From Chloroflexota bacterium (GTDB lineage Bacteria > Chloroflexota > Dormibacteria > Dormibacterales > Dormibacteraceae): a stretch of DNA of 9,170 nt. A program made the position numbers and the translations under genes. Location of the stretch: positions 1 to 9,170 of the forward strand of contig VBJE01000094.1 in the NCBI GenBank assembly GCA_005879675.1, written 5' to 3'. Shown here piece by piece: positions 1 to 6,473 of the stretch (positions are counted from its first letter, which is position 1; every line of letters starts with the position of its first letter). The notes below the pieces were generated by a model, which made no database searches, had not been told where the DNA came from, and saw nothing but the letters and a program-made list of their open reading frames with translations.

Positions 1-1
1 C

Positions 2-1639
2 GTGGCCGGCTCCCAGATCCTCAAGGAACCCGGAATGAGGCTTTACATCGACGTGACGCCAATCGTCCGGGATCCGGTCGGCCGTCGCGCATTCGTGACC
101 CTGACATCAATGGGCGAGGCGCGAAGCTCGGCTGTTCTAGTCCAGCTCGCTTCTGATCCGCGTCTCTCCCTCGCCAGGCGCTCCCGTTTTCGTTCGGTGC
201 GCGCGATTGCCGGAGCGCTGATGCGGGCAGGCGTCCCTCGCTCCGCGCTGCGAGTTCTGCGGTCACCGGAGGCCACCCGCGCGCGTTACGTCCGCGAAAT
301 CGAGGAGTTCGCATGTATCGATCTGCCCGAAGACACGACCTCGGAACAGCGCCTCGACGCGTTCGAGCGTCTGATCCTGACGGTGACGCCGCGGATGTTC
401 CCGCGGATGATCGGGACCATCATGCCTGCGATGCTCTCGTTCGCTCTGGCGGTACGGCTGCTGCGCGGCAAGGCGCGGATGGACGAGCTGCAGACCATCA
501 CTCGAGGCGCGGCGCACAACCCAACCACCGAGATGGACCTGGCGCTGTGGACTTTGTGCACCGATGTCCGCGACGATGCGGACTCACGGGAGGCGCTGAT
601 CGGGCGCACGCCAGCCGAGCTGGCGGCCGCCTATAGACGCGGTACGCTAGCCCCGCGCCTGCAGTCCGGCCTCAAATCATTCCTCGCCCGTTACGGCTTT
701 CGATCGATTGGCGAGATCGACATCGGCGTCGAGCGCTGGTCCGAAAACCCGGAGCACATCCTCGGCGCGCTCGCGAATTACTTGCGCCTCGGCGACGACG
801 CGCTGGCGCCCGACGCACAGTTCGCGAAGGGCCAGCGGGAGGCGGAGGCGATGATCGCCTCGCTGCTGACCAGAGTGCACGGCCCACGGCGGGCGATCCT
901 CCGAGTGGTGCTGGGTAGAGTACGTGCTCTCATCGGCGATCGAGAAGCGCCGAAGTTCCACATCATCCGCCTCCTCGCGACGCCCTCACGAGAGCTACTC
1001 AAGCCGGTTGGTCGCGACCTGGTCGCGCGCGGCCGGCTCTCCGACGAAGACGACATCTTCTTCCTGACCCTGCCCGAGGCGCGACGCGGCGCCGGCGGCG
1101 AGGACATGCGGGAACTGGTTGCCGCCCGAAGGGCTGCTTACGACCGCGAGCACGCGCGCCGGCGCATCCCGCGCTTGCTCCTTTCCGACGGGACTGACGC
1201 GGAGGCGGCGCTGGTGTCGGTCGGCGAGGGACTGCGAGGCTCACCTGCCTCCCCGGGGGTGGTCTCCGGGACCGCGCGTGTGATTCGCTCGCCGGCCGGA
1301 GCAAGGCTCGAGCCGGGAGAGATCCTGGTCGCGCCTTCCACCGATCCCGGCTGGACTCCTCTCTTCCTGACCGCGGGCGCCCTGGTCATGGAGATGGGCG
1401 GAATGATGTCGCACGGCGCGGTGGTGGCCCGCGAGTACGGCATCCCCGCCGTCGTCGGAGTGGCCGGTGCCACCGAGCAGATCACGACCGGTCAGCGCGT
1501 CACCGTCGACGGTTCCGCGGGCACGGTCGTGCTGGAGGTGGGGCAGAAAGAGGAGGAGGCCCAACCGGTCCTGGCGCCGACCACCAAATTAGGCGCGTCG
1601 CCACAACCCGAGCCGAGGGCGAGTCTCGCTGACGTTTGA
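2..1639 (+). CDS. PEP-utilising enzyme, C-terminal part (rifampicin phosphotransferase / PEP synthase-like), 5' truncated
   Basis: The C-terminus carries the swivelling phosphohistidine domain of PEP-utilising enzymes (about residues 420-515, counted from base 2). It has the conserved TDPGWTPLF segment and then GGMMSHGAVVAREYGIPAVVG, in which His471 (codon 1412-1414) is the expected phosphoryl carrier. Just before it, DDIFFLTLPEA resembles the linker of rifampicin phosphotransferase-type proteins. The helical middle section is family-like. The N-terminal ATP-grasp domain that would use ATP is absent, and the reading frame is open at base 1, so the gene very probably starts upstream of the window; the GTG at base 2 is not a convincing start. 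Complete relatives are roughly 800-900 residues. In such enzymes the His domain shuttles phosphate from the ATP site to a substrate (pyruvate in PEP synthase, rifampicin in Rph). The substrate cannot be read from this part. The last 30 or so residues are Pro/Glu-rich and probably disordered. Confidence 0.85.
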   Translation: MAGSQILKEPGMRLYIDVTPIVRDPVGRRAFVTLTSMGEARSSAVLVQLASDPRLSLARRSRFRSVRAIAGALMRAGVPRSALRVLRSPEATRARYVREIEEFACIDLPEDTTSEQRLDAFERLILTVTPRMFPRMIGTIMPAMLSFALAVRLLRGKARMDELQTITRGAAHNPTTEMDLALWTLCTDVRDDADSREALIGRTPAELAAAYRRGTLAPRLQSGLKSFLARYGFRSIGEIDIGVERWSENPEHILGALANYLRLGDDALAPDAQFAKGQREAEAMIASLLTRVHGPRRAILRVVLGRVRALIGDREAPKFHIIRLLATPSRELLKPVGRDLVARGRLSDEDDIFFLTLPEARRGAGGEDMRELVAARRAAYDREHARRRIPRLLLSDGTDAEAALVSVGEGLRGSPASPGVVSGTARVIRSPAGARLEPGEILVAPSTDPGWTPLFLTAGALVMEMGGMMSHGAVVAREYGIPAVVGVAGATEQITTGQRVTVDGSAGTVVLEVGQKEEEAQPVLAPTTKLGASPQPEPRASLADV

Positions 1640-1721
1640 GCTGCCCAGTCGTCCTGCTGCGAAGTGACGCATAGCCCATCCCCACCGGGATTCGAAGGGG
1701 GTGTTTAGCGGCCTACTCTCT

Positions 1722-1737
1722 ACAGACGAGGGTCTGT
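1722..1737 (+). other. Small perfect stem-loop upstream of the VOC gene
   Basis: ACAGAC (1722-1727) and GTCTGT (1732-1737) form a perfect 6-bp stem around a GAGG loop, 29 bases before the VOC start codon. There is no T-run after it, so it is not an obvious intrinsic terminator for the upstream PEP enzyme. It could be a leader hairpin, a small operator or chance. Confidence 0.3.
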
Positions 1738-1753
1738 CACGATGCCTCCGCCT

Positions 1754-1759
1754 AGGGAG
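1754..1759 (+). promoter_or_regulatory. Ribosome binding site deciding the VOC start
   Basis: AGGGAG ends 7 bases before ATG 1767. The alternative in-frame GTG at 1701 has its purine run directly adjacent, with no spacing, and would add 22 residues that are not VOC-like. This site therefore favours 1767. Confidence 0.65.
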
Positions 1760-1766
1760 TGATGAA

Positions 1767-2183
1767 ATGAGCGCAGATTCAACCGGCAACGCCCAGGCCA
1801 CCGTTCTCGGGCTCTGGGGTGTTCGGTATCAGGTCAGCGACGTTAGCCGTTCGGTTGCCTTCTACAAGCGAACTCTCGGATTCAATGTGGACCGGGAGAA
1901 TTTGCCGGCGTTCGCTCAGGTCTCAATCGGAAATCTGAAACTCATCCTCAGCGGCCCTGGGGCCTCGGGCTCCCGGCCCATGCCCGATGGCCGCCATCAA
2001 GAACCCGGAGGCTGGAATCGAGTCGTCCTTGAGGTCAAGGACTTGCCAGCCCGAATCGATGAGTTGCGACATGCGGGTTTGCACTTCCGCAATGAGATGG
2101 AAGTAGGACCCGGCGGCAAACAGATCCAAATCGAAGACCCTGACGGAAACCCTTTGGAGCTGTTCGAGCCGGCCCAACGTTAG
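1767..2183 (+). CDS. VOC (glyoxalase / bleomycin-resistance fold) family protein
   Basis: This is a 138-residue protein with two beta-alpha-beta-beta-beta modules. Module 1 runs from VRYQVSDVSRSVAFYKRTLGF (residues 19-39) and module 2 from NRVVLEVKDL (84-93) to the family ending DPDGNPLELFEPA (124-136). The length suits a single-chain VOC unit that dimerises. Metal-ligand positions look mostly lost. Seven residues before Asp25 the usual His is Gly18, and the matching position in module 2 is Arg85; only Glu131 is kept. A metal-dependent glyoxalase or dioxygenase role is therefore doubtful, and a binding or sequestering role is possible. The segment LSGPGASGSRPMPDGR with GPGGKQI is typical of a widespread uncharacterised VOC subgroup. 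It lies 127 bases after the PEP enzyme on the same strand and may share its transcript. Substrate unknown. Confidence 0.85.
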   Translation: MSADSTGNAQATVLGLWGVRYQVSDVSRSVAFYKRTLGFNVDRENLPAFAQVSIGNLKLILSGPGASGSRPMPDGRHQEPGGWNRVVLEVKDLPARIDELRHAGLHFRNEMEVGPGGKQIQIEDPDGNPLELFEPAQR

Positions 2184-2495
2184 GATCGGGTGTAGCCCGC
2201 GCAGGGCTTCGCCGGATCGTTCAGGTCTGGGGTCCCCCCGACCAAATTTGAGTTGCAAATCGGCGGTTTCGCAGGCTCCCTCGGGCTGGCGGGGTCACGG
2301 CCGGATTGCAGACTTCTTAGGAACTCGGCTTGGCGGTGGCAGCCAGATGCCTGCCGTTAGCCAAACCGCTGGCGTCGGTGTGCTTGGGAAGGCGATGAGG
2401 CTCGCCATGACCTGGTCGGCGGCGAACGACTTCAGTTTCAGCTTCGTCTCGAATCCGGGTGGACCGCGTGGTGGGGCTCGAGGGCAACTGCCGAA
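2184..2495. other. Convergent intergenic region without a convincing gene
   Basis: This 312-base gap separates the ends of the VOC gene (+) and the cyclase/TPR gene (-). It holds a GC-rich hairpin at 2224-2243 (listed separately) and a shorter 5-bp stem, AGCCC/GGGCT, at 2194-2208. An open frame at 2248-2529 (+) starts with TTG, has no ribosome binding site, shows no recognisable protein motif and runs into the cyclase gene; I do not call it. No repeat, RNA gene or protein remnant was seen. Confidence 0.6.
2224..2243 (+). terminator. Possible terminator hairpin after the VOC gene
   Basis: GGTC (2224-2227) pairs with GACC (2240-2243), and after one T/C mismatch GGG pairs with CCC, leaving a 4-base loop. 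It starts 41 bases past the VOC stop. The following AAATTTG is a poor T-tract, so termination may be weak or Rho-assisted. Confidence 0.35.
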
Positions 2496-3971
2496 TCAGG
2501 CGAAAGGTGCGTCTTTGAGACCGAGCTGACGGCCCAACTGAAGCGCCTGGTCCTCCGCCTCGGCGGCTTCGGATGCGCGACCCAGGCCGCGCAGCGCCTG
2601 CGACCGATCGAGCAGCGCGCGAGCCACAGACGGCCGCGCTTCCATGCTCTCGAACAACTTCGTGGCCTGGTCCAGGTCCGCGAGCGCAGCGTTCCACTCG
2701 GGCGTTTCCTGACGCGCGTAGCTCCGTCCACGGGCCCAGAGCACCCGCGCCTCGCCGTAGCGGTCCTGCATCGCGCGCGCGTTCTCGAGCGCCTCGTTCC
2801 AGCCCACGACTCCGGCGGGTAGGTCCCCTAGCTGGGCCCGCGTGGAGGCGAGCAGGCCCTTGGTTAGGGTGCGGAACGGGGCCATGTTCGTGACCATGCA
2901 CAGCTCCTCGCCGCGTTCAAGTGGAGGCTTCGCCGACCTGGCGTCCTCATTTGCCAGGGTGGCGGATCCGAGCATCACGTTCGACGCGACGACGCAGGCG
3001 AACGCCCCGAGGTCCTCGGCGCGCGCCGAGCATGACAAGGCCTGTGCCGTCGCCTTGTCCAGGTCGCCGCGTTCGAGGTCGATGGCTGCTTGCGCAATAT
3101 CCATGTCGACACGTGCGATCTCGTCGCCGCGCTCTGCGTGTCGGTGGCCAGCGGCGACGCTCTCGTCTGCTTCCTTGAAGTCGCCCATCCGCGCGTAGGC
3201 TATGGCGAGGAAGTCGGCGATCATCGCCGAGGAAAGTGGATCGGCCTGTTCCTCGAGGTCGTCGAGCGCGGACTGCATCTGGACGGCGCCGTCGCGAAGG
3301 TTTCCGAGGAATGCGGCGTAGGAACCCATCAGCGCCCGCGGGAGCGCGGACCCGCGCGAGTCCTTTAACGAGCCTCCGATCTCGAGCGCACGATCGAGTG
3401 CACGCTTCAGCTCAGGGCTGGACTCGGGAAGCTCGCCACGCTGGCGGCGCATGTACGCGATCCAGAAGTACGCGTCGATGACGAGCCGCGGGTCGCCCTC
3501 GTCGCCCAAGGCCACAGCGCTCTCCAGTTCGGCGACCTCTCGGCCAGTCGCCGTGAACGTCCACCCCGCCTTGGCGGCGCCGATGGCGGCGCGGAGTCGA
3601 ATGTCGGGCTGCGAATCACCCATCAGCTCGATCGCTCGTTGAAAGAACGCGACCGCCTCCTTGTTGGCGAACCGCTCGAGCGCGTGCTCTCCGGCCAGCA
3701 CCAGGTACTCGGCCGCCTTCGCGTTTTCGCCGGCCTGCTCGAGGTGCATCGCTACCACGGGCGCGAATTCGCGCCGGCGGTCGGGATGCAGCGCGAGGAT
3801 GGCGTCGGCGGCAGCTTTATGCAGGGCACGACGGTCCTGCTTCAGGAGCGAGGCGTACGCGGCCTCCTGCACGAGCGCGTGACGAAAGAGGTACTCGAGC
3901 TCCGGCTGCAGGGCGGCGATCTGGATAAGGCCGCTGGCCTCGAGCCGGCCGAGCTCCTGGCGCGCGCTCAC
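2496..3971 (-). CDS. TPR-rich C-terminal piece of the cyclase/ATPase protein
   Basis: This piece has 491 residues if read from GTG 3971-3969, whose GTGA overlaps the stop of the upstream piece. A GAAGG lies four bases before that GTG, so coupled re-initiation is conceivable. The sequence opens with the linker normally found after the ATPase of this family: LGRLEASGLIQ, then FRHALVQEAAYASLL. It continues as helical TPR-like repeats, for example AAEYLVLAGEHALERF with AVAFFQRAIELM, and near the end RALLDRSQALRGLGRASEAA. Such repeats usually form protein-binding superhelices that sense or hold partners. It lacks its own catalytic motif, which argues that it belongs to the upstream protein. The open frame extends further upstream to 4829, but that part overlaps the ATPase coding region and is not protein-like. 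Confidence 0.75.
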   Translation of the reverse strand: MSARQELGRLEASGLIQIAALQPELEYLFRHALVQEAAYASLLKQDRRALHKAAADAILALHPDRRREFAPVVAMHLEQAGENAKAAEYLVLAGEHALERFANKEAVAFFQRAIELMGDSQPDIRLRAAIGAAKAGWTFTATGREVAELESAVALGDEGDPRLVIDAYFWIAYMRRQRGELPESSPELKRALDRALEIGGSLKDSRGSALPRALMGSYAAFLGNLRDGAVQMQSALDDLEEQADPLSSAMIADFLAIAYARMGDFKEADESVAAGHRHAERGDEIARVDMDIAQAAIDLERGDLDKATAQALSCSARAEDLGAFACVVASNVMLGSATLANEDARSAKPPLERGEELCMVTNMAPFRTLTKGLLASTRAQLGDLPAGVVGWNEALENARAMQDRYGEARVLWARGRSYARQETPEWNAALADLDQATKLFESMEARPSVARALLDRSQALRGLGRASEAAEAEDQALQLGRQLGLKDAPFA

Positions 3972-5644
3972 GGGGCCTTCGGCTCCAACAGCTTTTCGAG
4001 AATTGTGACGCCGAACTGGCGGCCGATGACAGAGGCGACCCGGAGGGTGCGCCGGCTCTCGGCTGGCAGCCGGTCGATGCGCGCGAGCAGGAGTCCGTGC
4101 AGCGTGTCCGGGATCTCCACGCTGGCGGCCTTCTCGTTCGCCACCCAGCGGTCGCCGTCGCGGGCGATGGCGCTGCGGTCGATGAGCATCCGGATGACCT
4201 CCTCGACGAAGAAGGGGTTCCCCTCGGCTTTGGCCAGGATGAGGTTGCGCGTCTCCTCGGGCAACGACTCGATGCTCAGGAGATTGCCGACCAGCGTGCG
4301 GCTGTCGTCCACGGAAAGAGGGTCGAGGCGGATCTCGGACAGGGAGTCGCCAGATACGTCGCGGGCGCCGGTGATCAGGCGCCAGCCGGTCGAGGTGCGC
4401 TCGGGCCGCGAGCTCAGGATGAAGAGCACGGGCAGGCCCGCGACGGTGGGGATGACCTGGAGGAGCGCGTCGGCGGACGCGGTGTCGGACCAATGGATGT
4501 CGTCGCAGACAATCACGGTCGGCCCGCCGGCCGTCGCGGCGCGCACGACCTGCACGAGCGCTGCCATGTAACGCTTCACCGTTTCGATCTCCATCTGGGA
4601 GATGCGGGCCTTCATGTCGGGGCTCAGCTTGAGCGACAGGAGGTGGCCGAGATAGGCGCATGTATCGGTGCAGTCCTCGCGAGAGTTGGCGTTGACGAAC
4701 GAGTCGAGCGCCTGCGCGACCTGTGTCTCGTCTGTGGTCTCGGTGACACCGATGATCGAACGGATGAGATCGATCACGAGGTGATAGGGGAGCGTCTCGC
4801 CGTACGAGAGGCAGTGACCCTCGACCCACCGGGGCGGATGGTCGTTGCGCTCGAGCGTGGCGCGGAGCTCCGCGAGCAGCCGGCTCTTTCCCATTCCCGG
4901 TTCGCCGAGGATGCAGGCGACGCGACCTTGCCCTGCCTTGGCGATCTGGAAAGCCTGCACGAGGTGATCGAGCTGGGCGTCGCGGCCGACCATCGGTGAG
5001 CGGACACCAGCGAGACCGCGGGTGTGCGCGGCGCCCTCTTTGAGGCCGGTGATCTCGTAGGCATGGACGGTGTCCGACTTGCCCTTGAGCTCGAGCTGCC
5101 CGACGTCGACCGCCTCGACGAGCGGGCTGATGAAGCGGTAGGTGGCCGAGGTTACGAGGACGTTGCCCGGGCGGGCGGACGCCTGCATCCGGGCCGCTAC
5201 GTTGACCGTGTCGCCCATAGCGGTGTACTCGGAAGCGGTCTCGGTGCCGACGACGCCGACGACCACCGGTCCGGTGTTGATGCCGACTCTGACTTTGAAC
5301 GTGTCGGCCTCAGGCAAATGCTTGGAGGCGTCGAGCTCTTCGATGGCTCGGACAAGGTCGAGGCCGCAGCGGACGGCGCGCTCGGGGTCGTCCTCGTGGG
5401 CGGTCGGGGCGCCGAAAAAGGCGAGGACGCCGTCCCCCATGAGCCGGGCGATGGTTCCGCCGTAGCGCTCGACCGTGCGGTTCATCCGCTGGAACGCCTC
5501 GCCGATGAGGGCGGTCCAGTCTTCGGGATCTAGACGTTCCGCAATCGCGGTCGATCCAGCGATGTCGGCGAAGAGCACGGTGATCGGCCTGCGCTCGCTC
5601 GCCCCAGTCTGGCCTGCCCGGCTTTGGGCATCGAAAACCGTCAT
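3968..5644 (-). CDS. Class III nucleotide cyclase domain plus P-loop ATPase (N-terminal piece)
   Basis: This 558-residue piece starts at ATG 5644. Residues 20-200 are a class III adenylate/guanylate cyclase homology domain. Metal-binding Asp27 lies in VLFADIAGST and Asp71 in RLMGDGVLAFFG; Asn148 and Arg152 in GDTVNVAARM match the transition-state residues. The purine-recognition Lys of classical adenylyl cyclases is Arg67 and the partner Asp is Thr141, so cAMP synthesis is not certain. Residues 218-450 are an AAA/STAND-like ATPase, with Walker A GEPGMGKS (247-254) and a Walker B-type strand TVIVCDDIHW (376-385). No transmembrane segment or signal peptide is evident, so it is cytoplasmic. The start codon has no clear ribosome binding site. 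In this architecture the ATPase and TPR parts are thought to regulate the cyclase; some relatives are LuxR-type activators, but no HTH is seen here. Alone, this piece would lack the TPR tail. Confidence 0.85.
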   Translation of the reverse strand: MTVFDAQSRAGQTGASERRPITVLFADIAGSTAIAERLDPEDWTALIGEAFQRMNRTVERYGGTIARLMGDGVLAFFGAPTAHEDDPERAVRCGLDLVRAIEELDASKHLPEADTFKVRVGINTGPVVVGVVGTETASEYTAMGDTVNVAARMQASARPGNVLVTSATYRFISPLVEAVDVGQLELKGKSDTVHAYEITGLKEGAAHTRGLAGVRSPMVGRDAQLDHLVQAFQIAKAGQGRVACILGEPGMGKSRLLAELRATLERNDHPPRWVEGHCLSYGETLPYHLVIDLIRSIIGVTETTDETQVAQALDSFVNANSREDCTDTCAYLGHLLSLKLSPDMKARISQMEIETVKRYMAALVQVVRAATAGGPTVIVCDDIHWSDTASADALLQVIPTVAGLPVLFILSSRPERTSTGWRLITGARDVSGDSLSEIRLDPLSVDDSRTLVGNLLSIESLPEETRNLILAKAEGNPFFVEEVIRMLIDRSAIARDGDRWVANEKAASVEIPDTLHGLLLARIDRLPAESRRTLRVASVIGRQFGVTILEKLLEPKAP

Positions 5645-5715
5645 GCGTTGGCAAATCGTAAGCGCTCGAATCCGGGTATTTCGTCCGACCGTCTGAGGGG
5701 TCTGACGGCGCCGTG

Positions 5716-5742
5716 GGGCCTCGGGTCCACATCCCGGGGCCC
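5716..5742. repeat. Strong GC-rich inverted repeat between the divergent cyclase and immunity genes
   Basis: GGGCCTCGGG (5716-5725) faces CCCGGGGCCC (5733-5742) across the 7-base loop TCCACAT. All ten positions pair if the single T/G is taken as a wobble in + strand RNA. It sits 72 bases from the cyclase start and 86 bases from the immunity gene start. Neither strand has a T-run behind it, so it is more likely an operator or leader structure than a terminator. A second, weaker repeat, CCGTC/GACGG, lies at 5689-5708. Confidence 0.55.
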
Positions 5743-5817
5743 AGGCCGGTCAACATTTGTCACAGCCAACATCGTGGAGCCTGGCCGACGATGAGCCATC
5801 CTGACTGTGTAAGTGGC

Positions 5818-5821
5818 AGGG
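5818..5821 (+). promoter_or_regulatory. Ribosome binding site for the immunity-like gene
   Basis: AGGG lies 7 bases before GTG 5829 within the purine-rich run AGGGAAAGGAA. The nearest in-frame stop upstream is at 5802-5804 and no ATG or GTG lies between, so GTG 5829 is the only reasonable full-length start. Confidence 0.55.
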
Positions 5822-5828
5822 AAAGGAA

Positions 5829-6344
5829 GTGATCCTCCCGAAAGATCGCGACACCCGCTTCATCACCATCCGCCGTGGGGGGACGCTTACCGACTCCGAC
5901 CATCGGCTCCTGGCTTTCTGGGCCGCCGCGTGTGCGGAGCATGTTCTGCACCTCTTCGAGTCGGTGCAGCCCTCGGACCCGCGGCCCCGCCAGGCGATCG
6001 AGCAGATTCGGGCATGGGCACGCGGCGAGATCAGGATGTCTCAGTCCCGAGCGGCCGGCGGCCATGCCATGGCTGCGGCAAGAGACTTGAGCGGAGCCGC
6101 TCGGCACGCCGCCTATGCTGCCGGCCAGGCGGCTGTGGTGGCGCATGTCGCCGCACACGACCTTGGTGCTGCGGCGTACGCGATCAGGGCCGTGCGCGCG
6201 GCGGCCCCCGGACGCCAGCGTGAGAGCGCCGGCAGGCTCGAGTGCCGTTGGCAGCGCGAACAGCTCCCGGATGTGATTCGAGAACTCGTCCTGGACGATC
6301 AGCGGTTGCGAAACGAGATCTGCTGGTCGGTCTTCGACTGCTGA
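5829..6344 (+). CDS. Imm-5-like putative immunity protein
   Basis: This is a 171-residue, Ala-rich, all-helical protein. I recognise the pattern of the family annotated as putative immunity protein (Imm-5-like domain): TIRRGGTLTDSDHRLLAFWA (13-32), CAEHVLHLFE (35-44), DPRPRQAIEQIRAWARGE (50-67), an Ala-rich helical core, then AHVAAHDLGAAAYAIRAV (105-122) and LPDVIRELVL (146-155). The family was named from predicted polymorphic-toxin immunity; direct biochemical evidence is scarce as far as I know. No toxin, secretion gene or other partner is next to it, so here it is an orphan. It has no signal peptide or membrane helix and is probably cytoplasmic. It is divergent from the cyclase gene across 184 bases and could share regulation with it. 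The start is GTG, and the length fits a complete protein. Confidence 0.8.
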   Translation: MILPKDRDTRFITIRRGGTLTDSDHRLLAFWAAACAEHVLHLFESVQPSDPRPRQAIEQIRAWARGEIRMSQSRAAGGHAMAAARDLSGAARHAAYAAGQAAVVAHVAAHDLGAAAYAIRAVRAAAPGRQRESAGRLECRWQREQLPDVIRELVLDDQRLRNEICWSVFDC

Positions 6345-6349
6345 CGGGC

Positions 6350-6422
6350 GTGACGGCTCGTCTGCCGCGCACGGAGTAAAAACCGACCGTCACCACGGCT
6401 CGCGGACTCGTCAGGCGAGCCG
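6350..6422. repeat. Nested inverted repeats after the immunity-like gene
   Basis: CGGCTCGC (6396-6403) and GCGAGCCG (6415-6422) form a perfect 8-bp stem with an 11-base loop. GTGACGG (6350-6356) and CCGTCAC (6387-6393) form a further 7-bp inverted repeat. CGGCTCG also occurs at 6354-6360, so the arm at 6416-6422 can pair with either of two copies. No T-run follows on the + strand. It may end transcription of the immunity gene with Rho or lie in the control region of marR. Confidence 0.4.
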
Positions 6423-6436
6423 ATGGTTGTCGCAAG

Positions 6437-6468
6437 TGATTAATGCCGACGCCAGTCGGGCATAATCA
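6437..6468. promoter_or_regulatory. Probable MarR operator (14-base inverted repeat)
   Basis: The left arm TGATTAATGCCGAC (6437-6450) and the right arm GTCGGGCATAATCA (6455-6468) are complementary at 11 of 14 ungapped positions, and almost fully with one shifted base, around GCCA. The repeat ends 5 bases before the marR ATG and covers the predicted -10 box. This is the usual place for an autoregulatory MarR operator. Binding by this protein is inference. Confidence 0.65.
6461..6466 (+). promoter_or_regulatory. Predicted -10 box of marR, suggesting a leaderless transcript
   Basis: CATAAT matches TATAAT at five of six bases and lies 7 bases before ATG 6474. Transcription would therefore start at or next to the start codon. 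No ribosome binding site precedes this ATG, which agrees with leaderless translation, common in high-GC Gram-positives. No good -35 box is seen. Confidence 0.5.
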
Positions 6469-6473
6469 ACCAA

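Larger units (their letters stand above)
2496..5644 (-). pseudogene. Whole cyclase-ATPase-TPR signalling gene, interrupted by an apparent -1 frameshift near 3971
   Basis: The two pieces listed next look like one gene of this architecture: class III cyclase, P-loop ATPase, winged-helix-like linker and TPR-like tail. The upstream frame is family-like up to ILEKLLEPKAP and then stops at TGA (3970-3968). The family-like sequence resumes in the -1 frame at VSARQELGRLEASGLIQ. One added base restores a continuous frame of 1049 residues: five C instead of four in the C-run read at 3975-3972. No canonical X XXY YYZ slippery heptamer is present (the frame reads AAG GCC CCG TGA), so programmed frameshifting is unlikely. 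The causes left are a genuine recent mutation, a homopolymer sequencing or assembly error, or a real split with translational coupling through the GTGA overlap. I favour a lost base. Confidence 0.65.

Noticed and set aside
1685..1705. GGGATTCGAA resembling an inverted tRNA T-arm
   Set aside because: The flanking bases cannot form the T-stem, and no acceptor or anticodon arm is present.
3968..3980. Programmed -1 ribosomal frameshift at the C-run
   Set aside because: The frame reads AAG GCC CCG TGA. There is no X XXY YYZ heptamer, and tRNA re-pairing after a -1 slip would be poor.
3972..4829. Upstream extension of the TPR frame to 4829
   Set aside because: This part overlaps the ATPase coding region in another frame and is Arg/His/Pro-rich without family sequence. 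Only the part after about 3971 is real protein.
3639..4999. Two long + strand frames (3639-4571 and 4097-4999)
   Set aside because: They are antisense to the cyclase/ATPase gene, whose minus-strand frame holds the Walker A and B and cyclase motifs. The + frames have no motifs.
5760..6158. Minus-strand frame of 132 codons over the immunity-like gene
   Set aside because: It is antisense to a gene with recognisable family motifs, and no motif or start signal was found.
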